The notes under the pieces: generated by a model
Seen by the model: the letters and a program-made list of their open reading frames with translations, nothing else
What the model was told of the DNA's origin: nothing
The model's database searches: none
Part shown: piece after piece, positions 7,532 to 16,440 of the stretch
Layout: each line of letters starts with the position of its first letter
How positions within the stretch are numbered: position 1 is the stretch's first letter
Position numbers and translations under genes: made by a program
NCBI RefSeq assembly: GCF_900566055.1
Contig: NZ_UPHQ01000165.1
Location: 1 to 64,000 of the forward strand
Source of the DNA: Mycobacterium innocens
GTDB taxonomy: Bacteria > Actinomycetota > Actinomycetes > Mycobacteriales > Mycobacteriaceae
Direction: 5' to 3'
Length of the DNA: 64,000 nt

Positions 7532-8725
7532 CTTTAGATGCGGTGATCGCCAGAGGCATGGCGAAGAACCCCGAAGAGCGCTATCGCAGCGCCGGTTAAA
7601 ATGGCCACCGCCGCCCACAATGCACTGACCGCAGCCGAGCAAGACAGGCGACGCGATTCTGCAGCACGGCGAGAAAGCAACCCTCCCGACCGGAGCTGCA
7701 GATACCGGGCTGGCGAGCGCCGACGCTGTGGCCCAGGCCAGGGCATGGTCGCGATTGTCAAACTCGCCCACCCAGCCCGGGTGGACCCCGCCCTCCGCCG
7801 GCCCTGCGGACTCACGGGCGTCAGCCAGTCACCCCGCGAACGAGCGGAGCCTCACAAACGCACGCTGTGGGCTCTCGTCGGCGCGACCACACTTCTCGTC
7901 ATCGCCACCATCGGCGTCCGGATACCTGGTAATAGGGGGACCGCACCCATCGACGTCGGCGTCCGGGCAAACCGACCTGCCGTTCACCGGACTCGACTTC
8001 CCCTTCTCACCAGGCGGGGTAGCGCTGGATAACACCGGCAACGTTTACGTCACCAGTCAGGGCATGTACGGGCGGGTAGTGAAGTTGGCCCCCGGGTCGC
8101 ACACTCCGGCAGTGCTGCCGTTCACCGGCCTTTACCAGCCGCAGGGGCTGGCGGTAGACGCCAACGGCACCGTGTACGTCGCCGACTTCAACAACAGGGT
8201 GGTGAAGCTGGCTCCCGGATCGGGCACCCCAACTGTGCTGCCCTTCACCGGCGCCAATTTCCCGCAGGGGGTGGCGGTGGATGTTGCCGGCAATGTTTAG
8301 TCGCCGACCGGGGCAACAACAGGGTGGTGAAGCTGGACACCACGTCGAACACGCAGACTGATCTGCCGTTCACCGGCCTCAATCATCCAGATGGTGTGGC
8401 GGTGGACGCCGCCGGGACCGTCTATGTCACCGATTCCGACAACGACAGGGTGCTGAAGTTGGATCCCGGTTCGAGCACCCCGACGGTACTGCCCTTCACA
8501 AGGCTCACTGTGCGCTCGGGTATCGCGGTGGATACCGCTGGCGCTGTCTACGTCACGGACCACGAGGGCGGGAAAGTGGTGAAGCTGGAGCCCGGGTCGA
8601 GCACCCCAACGGTGCTGCCGTTCACCGGCGACCACCCGGTGGCCGTTGCGGTGGATCCCGCCATAAAGAAAATACTTGTCGCCGACAACGGCGCCGACCA
8701 GGTGGTGGAACTGCCAGCACGCTAA
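7531..8725 (+). pseudogene. pknD-like gene remnant: kinase tail, membrane segment and NHL propeller
   Basis: PknD is a receptor-type Ser/Thr kinase with an extracytoplasmic six-bladed NHL propeller. Here the first matching bases encode only the last kinase helix (ALDAVIARGMAKNPEERYRS). A linker (AAHNALTAAEQD, ILQHGEKATLPTG), a membrane segment (LWALVGATTLLVIATIGV) and the propeller repeats (LPFTGL...VAVDAAGTVYVTD, about six times) follow. The pieces lie in alternating frames, with breaks near 7590, 7660, 7920 and 8299. The last is a clear loss of one base (GTTTAGTC for GTTTACGTC). The final blades (8324-8725) are open and end normally. The 5' kinase part was removed at the Tn554 junction. Confidence 0.85.
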
Positions 8726-9126
8726 CAGTGTGCTCGCAGCCCTGGCCGTTTGAGGGAGGATCGACTTCGACAATTGGGGCCGCATTGCCGGTTGCCGGCG
8801 CCGCAGTTGGACGGCAAGTTCCAGGGCATGAACCGAACTGCAGAGCCGACGTGATCGCCGGCAAATCGTGTTGACTCGCACGTCTTGAGCATGAGGCCCC
8901 CAGGGCACGCTGTGGGAAATATTTCGGTTTTAGAATTGATCACACAGTCCCGCTCCCCATCCTCCGGAGACGCTAGCCGCGCGACGAGTACGGGTCGCGC
9001 ACCGACTGTTCGGCCGGTGACGCCATTGACGGGCCAGATAGCGAGTGCGGCAACTGTTCAGATGCGAGACAGCGTGGGACGGAACGCGATGGGCCATTCC
9101 GGCGGCCATCACCGCCCGGCCATGGC
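8726..9126. other. intergenic region upstream of MFS transporter
   Basis: These 401 bases separate the pknD remnant from the next transporter gene. No coding region, tRNA or insertion-sequence end is recognised. A short AT-rich patch at 8920-8945 is the only local composition change and might hold a promoter for the downstream gene; no convincing -35/-10 pair is claimed. Confidence 0.4.
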
Positions 9127-10587
9127 GTGATCACAATGTGCGTTGATCGCAACCGCGATCGAGACCATACGGTGGTGGATGTGACCGACGCGACGAGCGC
9201 CGCCGAAACCACCGCCAGTTGGCGTGTGCTATTCGGTCCCAGGTATGTGGCGACCGCGACGCTGCTGGCCGGGGGTGTGGGGCTCTACGCCGTCAACGAA
9301 TTCCTGACGATCAGCCTGATGCCCAGCACGGTCGCCGACATTGGCGGCGAGCGGCTGTACGCGTGGGTGACGACGCTGTACCTGGTCGGATCCGTGATAG
9401 CGGCGAGCACGGTCTACTCGGTCTTGCTGCGCGTGGGAGCGCGGGTGTCCTACCTGCTCGGACTGGCGGTGTTCGGGGTCGGCACCCTGGTGTGCGCCGT
9501 GGCGCCGAGTATGGAGGTCCTGCTGGCGGGCCGGACCCTGCAGGGCGCCGCCGGCGGCCTACTGGCCGGGCTCGGCTATGCGGTCATCAATGCCGTTCTG
9601 CCCCCGTCGCTATGGGCTCGCGCATCGGCGCTGACGGCGGCAATGTATGCGGTCGCGACCGTAATCGGGCCCGTTACGGGCGGCTTGTTCGCACAGTTCG
9701 ACGTGTGGCGGTGGGCGTTCGGCTCGATGGTGATGGCAACGGCCGCACTGGCCCTGTTGGTGCCGGCGGTACTAACAGCAGACACCGTCGCCCGGAGGGG
9801 CGTGACGGCGGTGACCAAGGTCCCGCTGTGGTCGCTATTGGTTCTGGGGGTTGCCGTGTTGAGCGTCAGCGTCGCGGGAATCCCGCACAACGTTTTCGCG
9901 ACCGCCGGGCTGCTCGCCGCCGGCGGGTTGTTGGTCGGGATCCTGCTGATCTTCGAGTGGCGGATCCGGGCAGCGATGTTGCCGCCCAGCACGTTTGGTT
10001 CCGGACCGTTGAAATGGACCTATTTGGCGATGGCTCTGCTGATGGCGGCCGCGATGGTGGAGAGCTATGTGCCGTTGTTCGGTCACCGGCTGGCACATCT
10101 AACGCCAGTGGTGGCCGGGCTGTTGGGTGCGGCGCTGGCACTTGGCTGGACGGTCAGCGAAATAGTCAGCGCGTCGCTGAACAACGGGCGGGTCGTTGCC
10201 CGTCTGGTGGCGGCCGCACCTGTGGTGATGGCGGTCGGTCTGGCGCTGGCCGCAATCACTCAGCGCGACAACGCTCCAATCGGCATCGTGGCATTTTGGG
10301 CGTTGGCACTGGTGGTCACCGGGATCGGCATTGGCGTGCCCTGGCCGCACCTATCGGCATGGGCGATGCACTGTGTCGACGACCCCGCCGAGGGCGGCGC
10401 GGCGGCCGCCGCGATCAACACGGTGCAGCTGATCTCCGGGGCGTTCGGTGCTGGCCTGGCCGGTGTGGTGGTCAACACCGCCGGGGGCGGCGAGGCCATG
10501 GCGGCCCGCTGGTTATTCGCGGTGTTCATGGTGCTGGCGGCTTTCGGGGCCATGGCCTCCTACCGCGCCACCCGAGGACAGTTCTGA
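9127..10587 (+). CDS. MFS transporter
   Basis: Integral membrane transporter of up to 486 residues; the true start could be an ATG or GTG slightly downstream (9136 or 9172-9181), since the first 20 residues are polar and unlike the family. Hydrophobic helices run throughout. The loop 2-3 region is degenerate; RTLQGAAGGLLAGLGYAVIN is the recognisable MFS helix 4 area and VIGPVTGGLF the helix 5 antiporter-like motif C (GPxxGG). The length and pattern fit drug/proton antiporters. It is convergent with the next gene and overlaps its 3' end by 75 bp. The substrate is unknown. It could export a product of the adjacent biosynthetic-looking cluster, but it is not in an operon with it. Confidence 0.88.
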   Translation: MITMCVDRNRDRDHTVVDVTDATSAAETTASWRVLFGPRYVATATLLAGGVGLYAVNEFLTISLMPSTVADIGGERLYAWVTTLYLVGSVIAASTVYSVLLRVGARVSYLLGLAVFGVGTLVCAVAPSMEVLLAGRTLQGAAGGLLAGLGYAVINAVLPPSLWARASALTAAMYAVATVIGPVTGGLFAQFDVWRWAFGSMVMATAALALLVPAVLTADTVARRGVTAVTKVPLWSLLVLGVAVLSVSVAGIPHNVFATAGLLAAGGLLVGILLIFEWRIRAAMLPPSTFGSGPLKWTYLAMALLMAAAMVESYVPLFGHRLAHLTPVVAGLLGAALALGWTVSEIVSASLNNGRVVARLVAAAPVVMAVGLALAAITQRDNAPIGIVAFWALALVVTGIGIGVPWPHLSAWAMHCVDDPAEGGAAAAAINTVQLISGAFGAGLAGVVVNTAGGGEAMAARWLFAVFMVLAAFGAMASYRATRGQF

Positions 10588-11526
10588 TCCCTGCGGTGCT
10601 GCCACCGTCCGTCGCGGTTTCATCCTGCTGGTGGTGGTTGAGCGCCAGGCGCGGGATTTCGATCGTTGATGCCCGCCGTGATGGTCATAGCCGGCGTGAT
10701 GCCCATAGAAGGAATCCGGCCGGTCCGCCACGGGGCGACGCGGCACCGGCGGCTGTGGGGCAGTCCGACCGGGCGGCCGGCTCCGGCCGCGCAGCAATCG
10801 CGGGCGAGACAGCATCTGGCCCAGCTCGAAACAGCGATTGACCAGTTCTCGCAACGCCACCTCCGCCGCCTCGTGCTCACGGGCCCGAAGCGAGCCCCGA
10901 ACTGACCCGGGTGTCGCGTCCAGCAGGGCCTGCAGCGCCGCCACCCGGGCGCGCATGTCCGACTGCACGCCGGCATGACTGGATGTCGCCCGCTCGAAAT
11001 CTGCCATCGCGAGCTGCCGCCGCTCGAACATCGTTGCCGCGGCATTGCGCATTCCAGTCGGGTGCGACAACGGGCACGGCTCCACTTGCACCCACGGCGG
11101 AAGCGTTGCAGGCAGCGGGACATCGCCCGCGACGTCGTATCCAGGATCAGCGGCAGCTCGGCGGGCCCGGGCGATCCACGGCGGCACCGCTACGGCGATC
11201 AGGCGCACCTGATCAGCGGTCACGGCGGTCAAGAAGCCGGGGGAAGGCGGCGGACCAGACCGTTCCTCGGCCTCAACGAAGGCGTCGGCAAGTGACTGCA
11301 GGGCATAGGCCACCCAAGAACACAACAACTGCCCGCTTTCCGCGGGTGACATCGTCAAGGGGCTCAGCCCGGCACTGACCAGGTCTGTTCGCAGCCGATC
11401 CGCTGCCACAATTTCCTCGTACGCTCCGCCCCCGGCATCGAGTACCGGCCGGATCTGTTCGACCGGAACCTCACGACGCACCTTCGCCGCGACACGTCCG
11501 AACAACGACTGCCCACGCTCCGACAT
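10513..11526 (-). CDS. unknown protein, last gene of the glycosyltransferase operon
   Basis: A 337-residue frame with no recognised domain. Residues 1-230 look like a real protein: alternating helices (VPVEQIRPVLDAGGGAYEEI, LLCSWVAYALQSLADAFVEA, MRARVAALQALLDATPG). The last 100 residues are low-complexity, rich in Arg, Pro and His (YGHHAGYDHHGGHQR), and overlap the 3' end of the convergent MFS gene, so the true C-terminus may be shorter. The ATG at 11526 is used; a GTG at 11550 is possible. It follows the glycosyltransferase-like gene by about 54 bp on the same strand, so it is likely co-transcribed with it. Confidence 0.6.
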   Translation of the reverse strand: MSERGQSLFGRVAAKVRREVPVEQIRPVLDAGGGAYEEIVAADRLRTDLVSAGLSPLTMSPAESGQLLCSWVAYALQSLADAFVEAEERSGPPPSPGFLTAVTADQVRLIAVAVPPWIARARRAAADPGYDVAGDVPLPATLPPWVQVEPCPLSHPTGMRNAAATMFERRQLAMADFERATSSHAGVQSDMRARVAALQALLDATPGSVRGSLRAREHEAAEVALRELVNRCFELGQMLSRPRLLRGRSRPPGRTAPQPPVPRRPVADRPDSFYGHHAGYDHHGGHQRSKSRAWRSTTTSRMKPRRTVAAPQGSELSSGGAVGGHGPESRQHHEHRE

Positions 11527-11580
11527 AGCACCACACTGGTGGACCCGCACGAACGAACCCGATCTGACGCCGCGGTGGGT

Positions 11581-12861
11581 CTACCCCGTCTCACGCGGGG
11601 TGCGTGACTGGTCGACGTCCCGCTGCGCTGCCGCCAGCCGGTCAAGCAGGCCCGCAGCCTCGCGGATGGTGACCGTCGGGGCGGCCGATCCCACGCCGAG
11701 AGACAGCGAGCGCGTGCTCAAGCCGAGGGCAGCCAGGCAGTCCTCGATGACCTCCAGATCGGTTGGGAAGTAGCGCAGCGTGGTGGTGAGCACGGAGTTC
11801 AGTTCGGTGACCAGTTCCGCGGTGCGCCGGTTGTCGAGGTCGGCGATCCGCACCGGCGTGCCTGCCGGCGCGTCCATGGTCCGCACCGGATCCACGCGGG
11901 AAGACCGGAAACGCCACACTCGCCACTGTCCCACCGACGGCGTCCCGGTCGCCAAATAGGCCGCCATCGCTCGCCGCGCGCTGGTGTGCAGGGCGCGGCG
12001 GCGCAGCTCGATGAGCACATCCTCCCGGCCGGGATCGAAGTCCCAAGTTCCGGCGATCGTGCCGGGGCCCAGGTGATGTATGCCGCGCGTCAAGTTGGTG
12101 ATCTCGTTGAGCGGGGCGAATCCTCCGGCTTGCTGGATGGCTGAGGCGCGCGCCGCGAAGTTGCCGCTGAGGGCTATCGCTTCCGCATGGTGGTCGAATT
12201 CGGCATGTCGCGCCGCGTCGAACGGCTCCTGGCGCAGTCGCCGGACGAACTTCGCGGCCAGCAGGGCGCGCAGCGCGTCGGCGGCGAAGAAGGCCGGCCA
12301 CAGGGGGGCGGGGCTGTGCTCGGAGTCGAACAGCACCGGGCCGAGGGCCGCGGCCACCCCCGGCTCGCTGACGACCCTATGCAGGTCGGCGAGCATTCCG
12401 GCCGGCGCGCGCACGATGTCGTCGTCGCATACGACGCATGCAGTGCGGTCGGGATCGAGGCCTTGCACCTGCAGGACCGCCTCCAGAAGGAGTTGGCGAA
12501 GCTCTCCCATCCGCGGCCGGCGCGGCAGCGTCAGCTCCGCCACGGCGAACTGGACAGCCGTCGAGTTCCGCGCGGCAGCCAGTCCACGGGCCCGGAAAGG
12601 GGTGCTGTCGGCCGGGCGGGCCTCTGGCCGGTTGACCAGCAGCACCACCGAAATCGGCACCGCAGCGCGCTGCCTGGCCAGCTCCCGCACGGTGTGAGTC
12701 AGCACGGCGCGGCTCTGCCCGCCGAACCCGACGGTGGGAATCATTACCGGTAGCGCCGGGCCGGGTGGCAGTTGCCCGCTGAGCTCGTCGACGACACGCT
12801 GGCGCAACTCTCGATACACCGCGTCGGCACCTCTGGCGGCTGGGTCCGCGGTCCCGGTCAT
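11581..12861 (-). CDS. GT-A-type glycosyltransferase-like protein
   Basis: A 426-residue protein. The N-terminal half has the layout of a GT-A nucleotide-sugar transferase: a beta-strand/P-loop-like start (PALPVMIPTVGFGGQ), ISVVLLVNRPE, ARGLAAARNSTA and a DxD-like metal motif in ACVVCDDDIVRAP near residue 150, followed by an acceptor-type FAADALRALLAAKFVRRL segment and ALSGNFAARASAIQQAGGF, which resembles the family-2 G-N-x-A/R-x-x-A stretch. The C-terminal 130 residues are helical and unassigned. Its ATG overlaps the stop of the dimethylformamidase-like gene, showing translational coupling. The sugar donor and acceptor are unknown. Confidence 0.7.
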   Translation of the reverse strand: MTGTADPAARGADAVYRELRQRVVDELSGQLPPGPALPVMIPTVGFGGQSRAVLTHTVRELARQRAAVPISVVLLVNRPEARPADSTPFRARGLAAARNSTAVQFAVAELTLPRRPRMGELRQLLLEAVLQVQGLDPDRTACVVCDDDIVRAPAGMLADLHRVVSEPGVAAALGPVLFDSEHSPAPLWPAFFAADALRALLAAKFVRRLRQEPFDAARHAEFDHHAEAIALSGNFAARASAIQQAGGFAPLNEITNLTRGIHHLGPGTIAGTWDFDPGREDVLIELRRRALHTSARRAMAAYLATGTPSVGQWRVWRFRSSRVDPVRTMDAPAGTPVRIADLDNRRTAELVTELNSVLTTTLRYFPTDLEVIEDCLAALGLSTRSLSLGVGSAAPTVTIREAAGLLDRLAAAQRDVDQSRTPRETG

Positions 12862-14720
12862 CAGCACGATCCAATTCGGTCGTGCCGGCCGGCGAAGGGT
12901 GCGCAACGCTCGGTCAGTTCGGTCGCGGCGGTGATGACGGTGTCGAAAGCCTCCGGTGTCATCGGCTTGCGCAGCCCGTCTCGCACAGGGTCCCACGCCG
13001 GGTCGCCGAACGGCCGGTTTCCGGTGCCCACCTCGGCGACCGGATTTAGTGCCGGGGCCACGGCCACCACCAGGTCGCGTAGTCGGCATAGCACGTCGAT
13101 CTGCGCGAACTCGGCGGCCGACAGGATGGGCTGGGTGGTCCACCCGAAGCTGGTCTGGCCGTCCGGGCTGGTCACCGTCACCGTAACGGTGAGCAGGTCC
13201 GCGACGTCGGGCACCGCCAGCTGGCAGGTGAGCGCGCCGGGTACCTTTTTGGCCGGGCAGTCGCCGACGGCGATCGTCCACGTGAACGTGGTCCCCTCCG
13301 GCGCCGGGCCGCGGAGGTCAACCTGGAAGGTCGCGTCCTGGCCGGCCACCACCAGCCAGCGGCCATGTCGGGCCGGGAACGGCCCCAGCACCCGCGCGCC
13401 CTGCCCGGCGAGCCGGCCCAGCACGTTGCGGGTGATGGCGGTCACCACCGGGTCGCCCTGCGCAAGCAGGCGCGGCCAGTCGGTCGTGCCGCAGGTGAAC
13501 ACCGTCCCGGTGTCGGTGTAGGCGCCGAGCACGGCGGTGGCCGCGGGACCGGCCGGCCGGTCCTGCCAGCCCTCTCCCAGCCGCGCGGTCCCCAGCACCG
13601 CCAGCTCCGCGGGGGTGCCGTCGGTGCCCGCGGCACGTAGCCGGCCGCCGGGACCCGGTTCCACCACTGCGCCGTCGCACTCGTAGCCGACAAGGCGTTC
13701 CGTCGATCCGAACACGTCGCCGGTGCGTAGGTTCAGCCCCCCGTACACCCAATGCCCGGCGTGCTGCACCGTGTAGCCCAGCGGCTCCCGCGGGCCGTCC
13801 CACCACCCGCCGCCGTGCCGGTAGCTGACCCCGGTCAGACGATTCTCCGGGCGGGTGCGCCACCAGTTACCACCGCCCGGATGGCTGACCGGTGGATGCA
13901 CGGCGGTGAGGTCGCCGTTGTCGGTCAGGTCGACTCGCCACCAGCTGGTGTTGCCGCTGAAGAACGCGATATTGCCGCCACGCCGCACGAAATCCTCGGC
14001 CGCCTGCCGCATCGGCGGGCTCCAGTACTCGTCGTGGCCGACGCTGAGCAGCAGACGGTGCCCGTCCAGCACGGCGGGGTCACGGTGCAGGTCGAAGTCG
14101 GTGCAAAAGTCGACGTCGACGCCCTCGCGCTGCAGCCAGGCGATCATCGGCACATCCCAGTGCGCGACGCCCTCCCGCGGCGAGCTCGGGTCGTAGACGT
14201 CCACCGCTTCCGGGAAGGACGGCGCCCCGCCGGTGCCGCCGCCGGGCCTGCGGGTGGTGAGCACGGTGGGCGACAGGCTCGGCACGAACGACGCGGTGTG
14301 ATACATGCTGCCTCCGCCGGCGGCGTTATAGGCGTGGTAGGTCGCCAGCGGCACCTTGTACAGGATCGGCGCCCGTCGCGCGGAGGCGGCGGGCCGGACC
14401 ACGAACAACGCCTGCCCACAGCGGGCGGCCAGGTCAATCGGCGGCTGGTCGTCCTGCCCGGTGTCGATCACCGCGAGGTAGGCGCCGCTGCGCCAGCTCT
14501 TCGGGACGTCGAACAGCTCGCCGGGCCATCCCCAGTCCCGGTCCGGCAGGCCGGGGGGAAGCTCGAAGCCGCGCCGCCAGGAGCTCTCGCCCACCGGCTC
14601 GAGCTCGCACCCTATCCGCAAGAACCGGACCCGATAGCGCGGCGCCGGGGTGGACACGTGCAACATCAGCCGTTCGCCCGCGCGTACGCTCGGCTGGCGA
14701 GGGTAGGCCTGCGTACTCAC
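12861..14720 (-). CDS. N,N-dimethylformamidase large-subunit-like protein
   Basis: A 619-residue protein with the DMFA2_C-type domain known from the large subunit of N,N-dimethylformamidase, an iron amidohydrolase. Signature stretches are ATYHAYNAAGGGSMYHT (about residue 130), GVDVDFCTDFDLHRDP, LLLSVGHDEYWSPPMRQAA and RRGGNIAFFSGNTSWWRV. The N-terminal 120 residues look like a beta-sandwich (AGERLMLHVSTPAPRYRV) and the C-terminal 150 residues include an Ig-like segment. Many actinobacterial homologues are stand-alone and of unknown substrate, so a formamide-cleaving role should not be assumed. The gene starts with GTG at 14720, is divergent from the GMC flavoprotein and overlaps the glycosyltransferase-like gene. 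Confidence 0.8.
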   Translation of the reverse strand: MSTQAYPRQPSVRAGERLMLHVSTPAPRYRVRFLRIGCELEPVGESSWRRGFELPPGLPDRDWGWPGELFDVPKSWRSGAYLAVIDTGQDDQPPIDLAARCGQALFVVRPAASARRAPILYKVPLATYHAYNAAGGGSMYHTASFVPSLSPTVLTTRRPGGGTGGAPSFPEAVDVYDPSSPREGVAHWDVPMIAWLQREGVDVDFCTDFDLHRDPAVLDGHRLLLSVGHDEYWSPPMRQAAEDFVRRGGNIAFFSGNTSWWRVDLTDNGDLTAVHPPVSHPGGGNWWRTRPENRLTGVSYRHGGGWWDGPREPLGYTVQHAGHWVYGGLNLRTGDVFGSTERLVGYECDGAVVEPGPGGRLRAAGTDGTPAELAVLGTARLGEGWQDRPAGPAATAVLGAYTDTGTVFTCGTTDWPRLLAQGDPVVTAITRNVLGRLAGQGARVLGPFPARHGRWLVVAGQDATFQVDLRGPAPEGTTFTWTIAVGDCPAKKVPGALTCQLAVPDVADLLTVTVTVTSPDGQTSFGWTTQPILSAAEFAQIDVLCRLRDLVVAVAPALNPVAEVGTGNRPFGDPAWDPVRDGLRKPMTPEAFDTVITAATELTERCAPFAGRHDRIGSC

Positions 14721-14968
14721 CCGCAGCCGCCACGCGGTGGGCGAGACGGCGCCGCCAGCGGGCGGTCCCGCACAACTACCAACATGTCTCCCAGACGTCG
14801 CGACCTAGCCGGGCCCAAACAGAGGCCCTGCGATGATAACCACGCCCGGCCGGTTCGGCCTGACCGTGGCTTCGGCTCAATTATCCATTGAATGCGCTGC
14901 GGTCGGTGCGACGTGCGGTGGACCAGACTTGCCTAATGGATGAATTGGACGGCTGAGGAAGGGATTGC

Positions 14969-16363
14969 ATGATCGGAACTGTTGCCGACGTGGTGGTGAT
15001 CGGAGCGGGCCTGTCGGGCCTGGAACTCGCCCGCACCCTGGTTGCGGCGGGTGTGAAGGACGTGCTCGTGCTCGACGCCGGAGAGGCGCCCGCGGTCGCG
15101 GCGGTACCTGCCGCAACGTGGCGCACCACCGCTCCCCCGCACTACTCGGCCGCGGCGGCACCGGACCGAGTCGGCGGGCGGTCGTTGCGCTGGCACGGGG
15201 TGGTGCTGCGGCTGGAGGACTGGGCGCTGGATGCGTCCTGGCCGGCACCGCTGCGCACCGCGCTGACCGGTGCAAGCGGCGCGCCCGGCGCGCCGTCGCT
15301 GTACGCCGAGGTGGAGCGGGATCTCGCGGCCTGGGCCGGTGGCCCCCTGGCAGGCCGCGGGGCCGACGAGACACCCGAGCTGTCGACCGCGGCGCTGGGC
15401 CCCTCCGCGCGCCCCGTCCCGCTGGCGACGCGGCCCGAGAGCGACGGCGCAACGCGGGCATACACGCCCCTGGCCGAGTGCACCGAGTGGCTGCACCGGC
15501 CCGAGGGCAGCCGATTACCCCGGATTCGGCCCGGCTGTCGGGCGGTGGAACTGGTGCGGGACGCCGGGAACGTCACCGGGGTGCGCGTCGCCGCCGCGGG
15601 CACGAGCGAGGTGGTGCCCGCGACGGCGGTGGTGCTGGCCGCCGGCACGCTGGAAAACACGCGGCTGATGGCACGGCTGCCGGAGCTCGACGGCGGCGAG
15701 TTCACCGGCCTCAATGATCACCTGGTCCAGGGCTTCGTGGTGCGACTGCCGGCCGGTGCGGCCGGCGAGGGGACGCTCGGCGACTCGTTGCGCTACGTGG
15801 CCGAACCCGCCTGCCGATCCAACGTGTTCGCCCGGGTGCGCCCGTTGCCGACCGACAACGGTGTGCTGGTCGACGTGTGGGCCATGGGCGAGCAGGTGCG
15901 ATCGGCGGAATCGAGGCTGTCGTTTCCGTCGGGCGGCCGGCCGCCGACGGTGGTGCCCGGCCTGGCCGCCGCCGATCACGAGGTGCTGGCTGGGCAGCGC
16001 GAACTGTTGGGGCGGGCCTGGTCGGCAGTTGCCTCCGTCGCCGGGGGCGGCGGGCATAACCTGCGGTTCCCCGATTTCCGCACCGAGCCGCGGCCCTTCG
16101 CGACTGCGGTGGAGCAGGTCGGATCCGCGCCCTACCGCACCCCGGTGTCCTATGCTTGGCCGCTCGGCAGCGTGGACCATGAAGCCGGCACGCTGCCGCT
16201 GGGCGGCGAGCACGTCGACGCTGCGGGCCGCGTCCGCCTCGCTGCGGGAGCCTACGTGGCCGGGCCGTCGACCTTTCCCCGCTCGGGCGCCGCCAATCCG
16301 TCGCTGACCACCCTTGCGCTGGCCCGCCACGCCGCCCGCACACTCGTCGCCGATCACTGCTGA
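14969..16363 (+). CDS. GMC-family FAD oxidoreductase
   Basis: A 464-residue flavoprotein of the glucose-methanol-choline oxidoreductase family, which oxidises alcohols to carbonyls with FAD. The N-terminus carries the dinucleotide fold (VVVIGAGLSGLELARTL, then VLVLDAG about 20 residues on); GGRSLRWHGVVLRLEDW resembles the family's GGxS substrate/FAD segment. The C-terminus has YAWPLGSVDHEAGTLPLGG and TFPRSGAANPSLTTLALA, the FAD-closing domain. It is slightly shorter than typical members (about 500 or more). It is transcribed opposite to its neighbours. A decayed second copy of its C-terminus is found at 1980-2177, showing the locus has been duplicated or moved. Confidence 0.88.
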   Translation: MIGTVADVVVIGAGLSGLELARTLVAAGVKDVLVLDAGEAPAVAAVPAATWRTTAPPHYSAAAAPDRVGGRSLRWHGVVLRLEDWALDASWPAPLRTALTGASGAPGAPSLYAEVERDLAAWAGGPLAGRGADETPELSTAALGPSARPVPLATRPESDGATRAYTPLAECTEWLHRPEGSRLPRIRPGCRAVELVRDAGNVTGVRVAAAGTSEVVPATAVVLAAGTLENTRLMARLPELDGGEFTGLNDHLVQGFVVRLPAGAAGEGTLGDSLRYVAEPACRSNVFARVRPLPTDNGVLVDVWAMGEQVRSAESRLSFPSGGRPPTVVPGLAAADHEVLAGQRELLGRAWSAVASVAGGGGHNLRFPDFRTEPRPFATAVEQVGSAPYRTPVSYAWPLGSVDHEAGTLPLGGEHVDAAGRVRLAAGAYVAGPSTFPRSGAANPSLTTLALARHAARTLVADHC

Positions 16364-16440
16364 CCAAAGCGCGGGCCTGGATGAAATGACCGGCGCTAGC
16401 GCGGCCGGAGCGCTTCACCAGGGACCAGCGGCGTGGCGAC

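Noticed and set aside
9219..10841. A 540-codon plus-strand frame overlapping the MFS transporter
   Set aside because: Same region as the well-supported transporter; its translation is Arg/Gly-rich and without helices.
13752..14891. A 379-codon plus-strand frame opposite the dimethylformamidase-like gene
   Set aside because: Antisense shadow; the minus-strand protein has clear family motifs.
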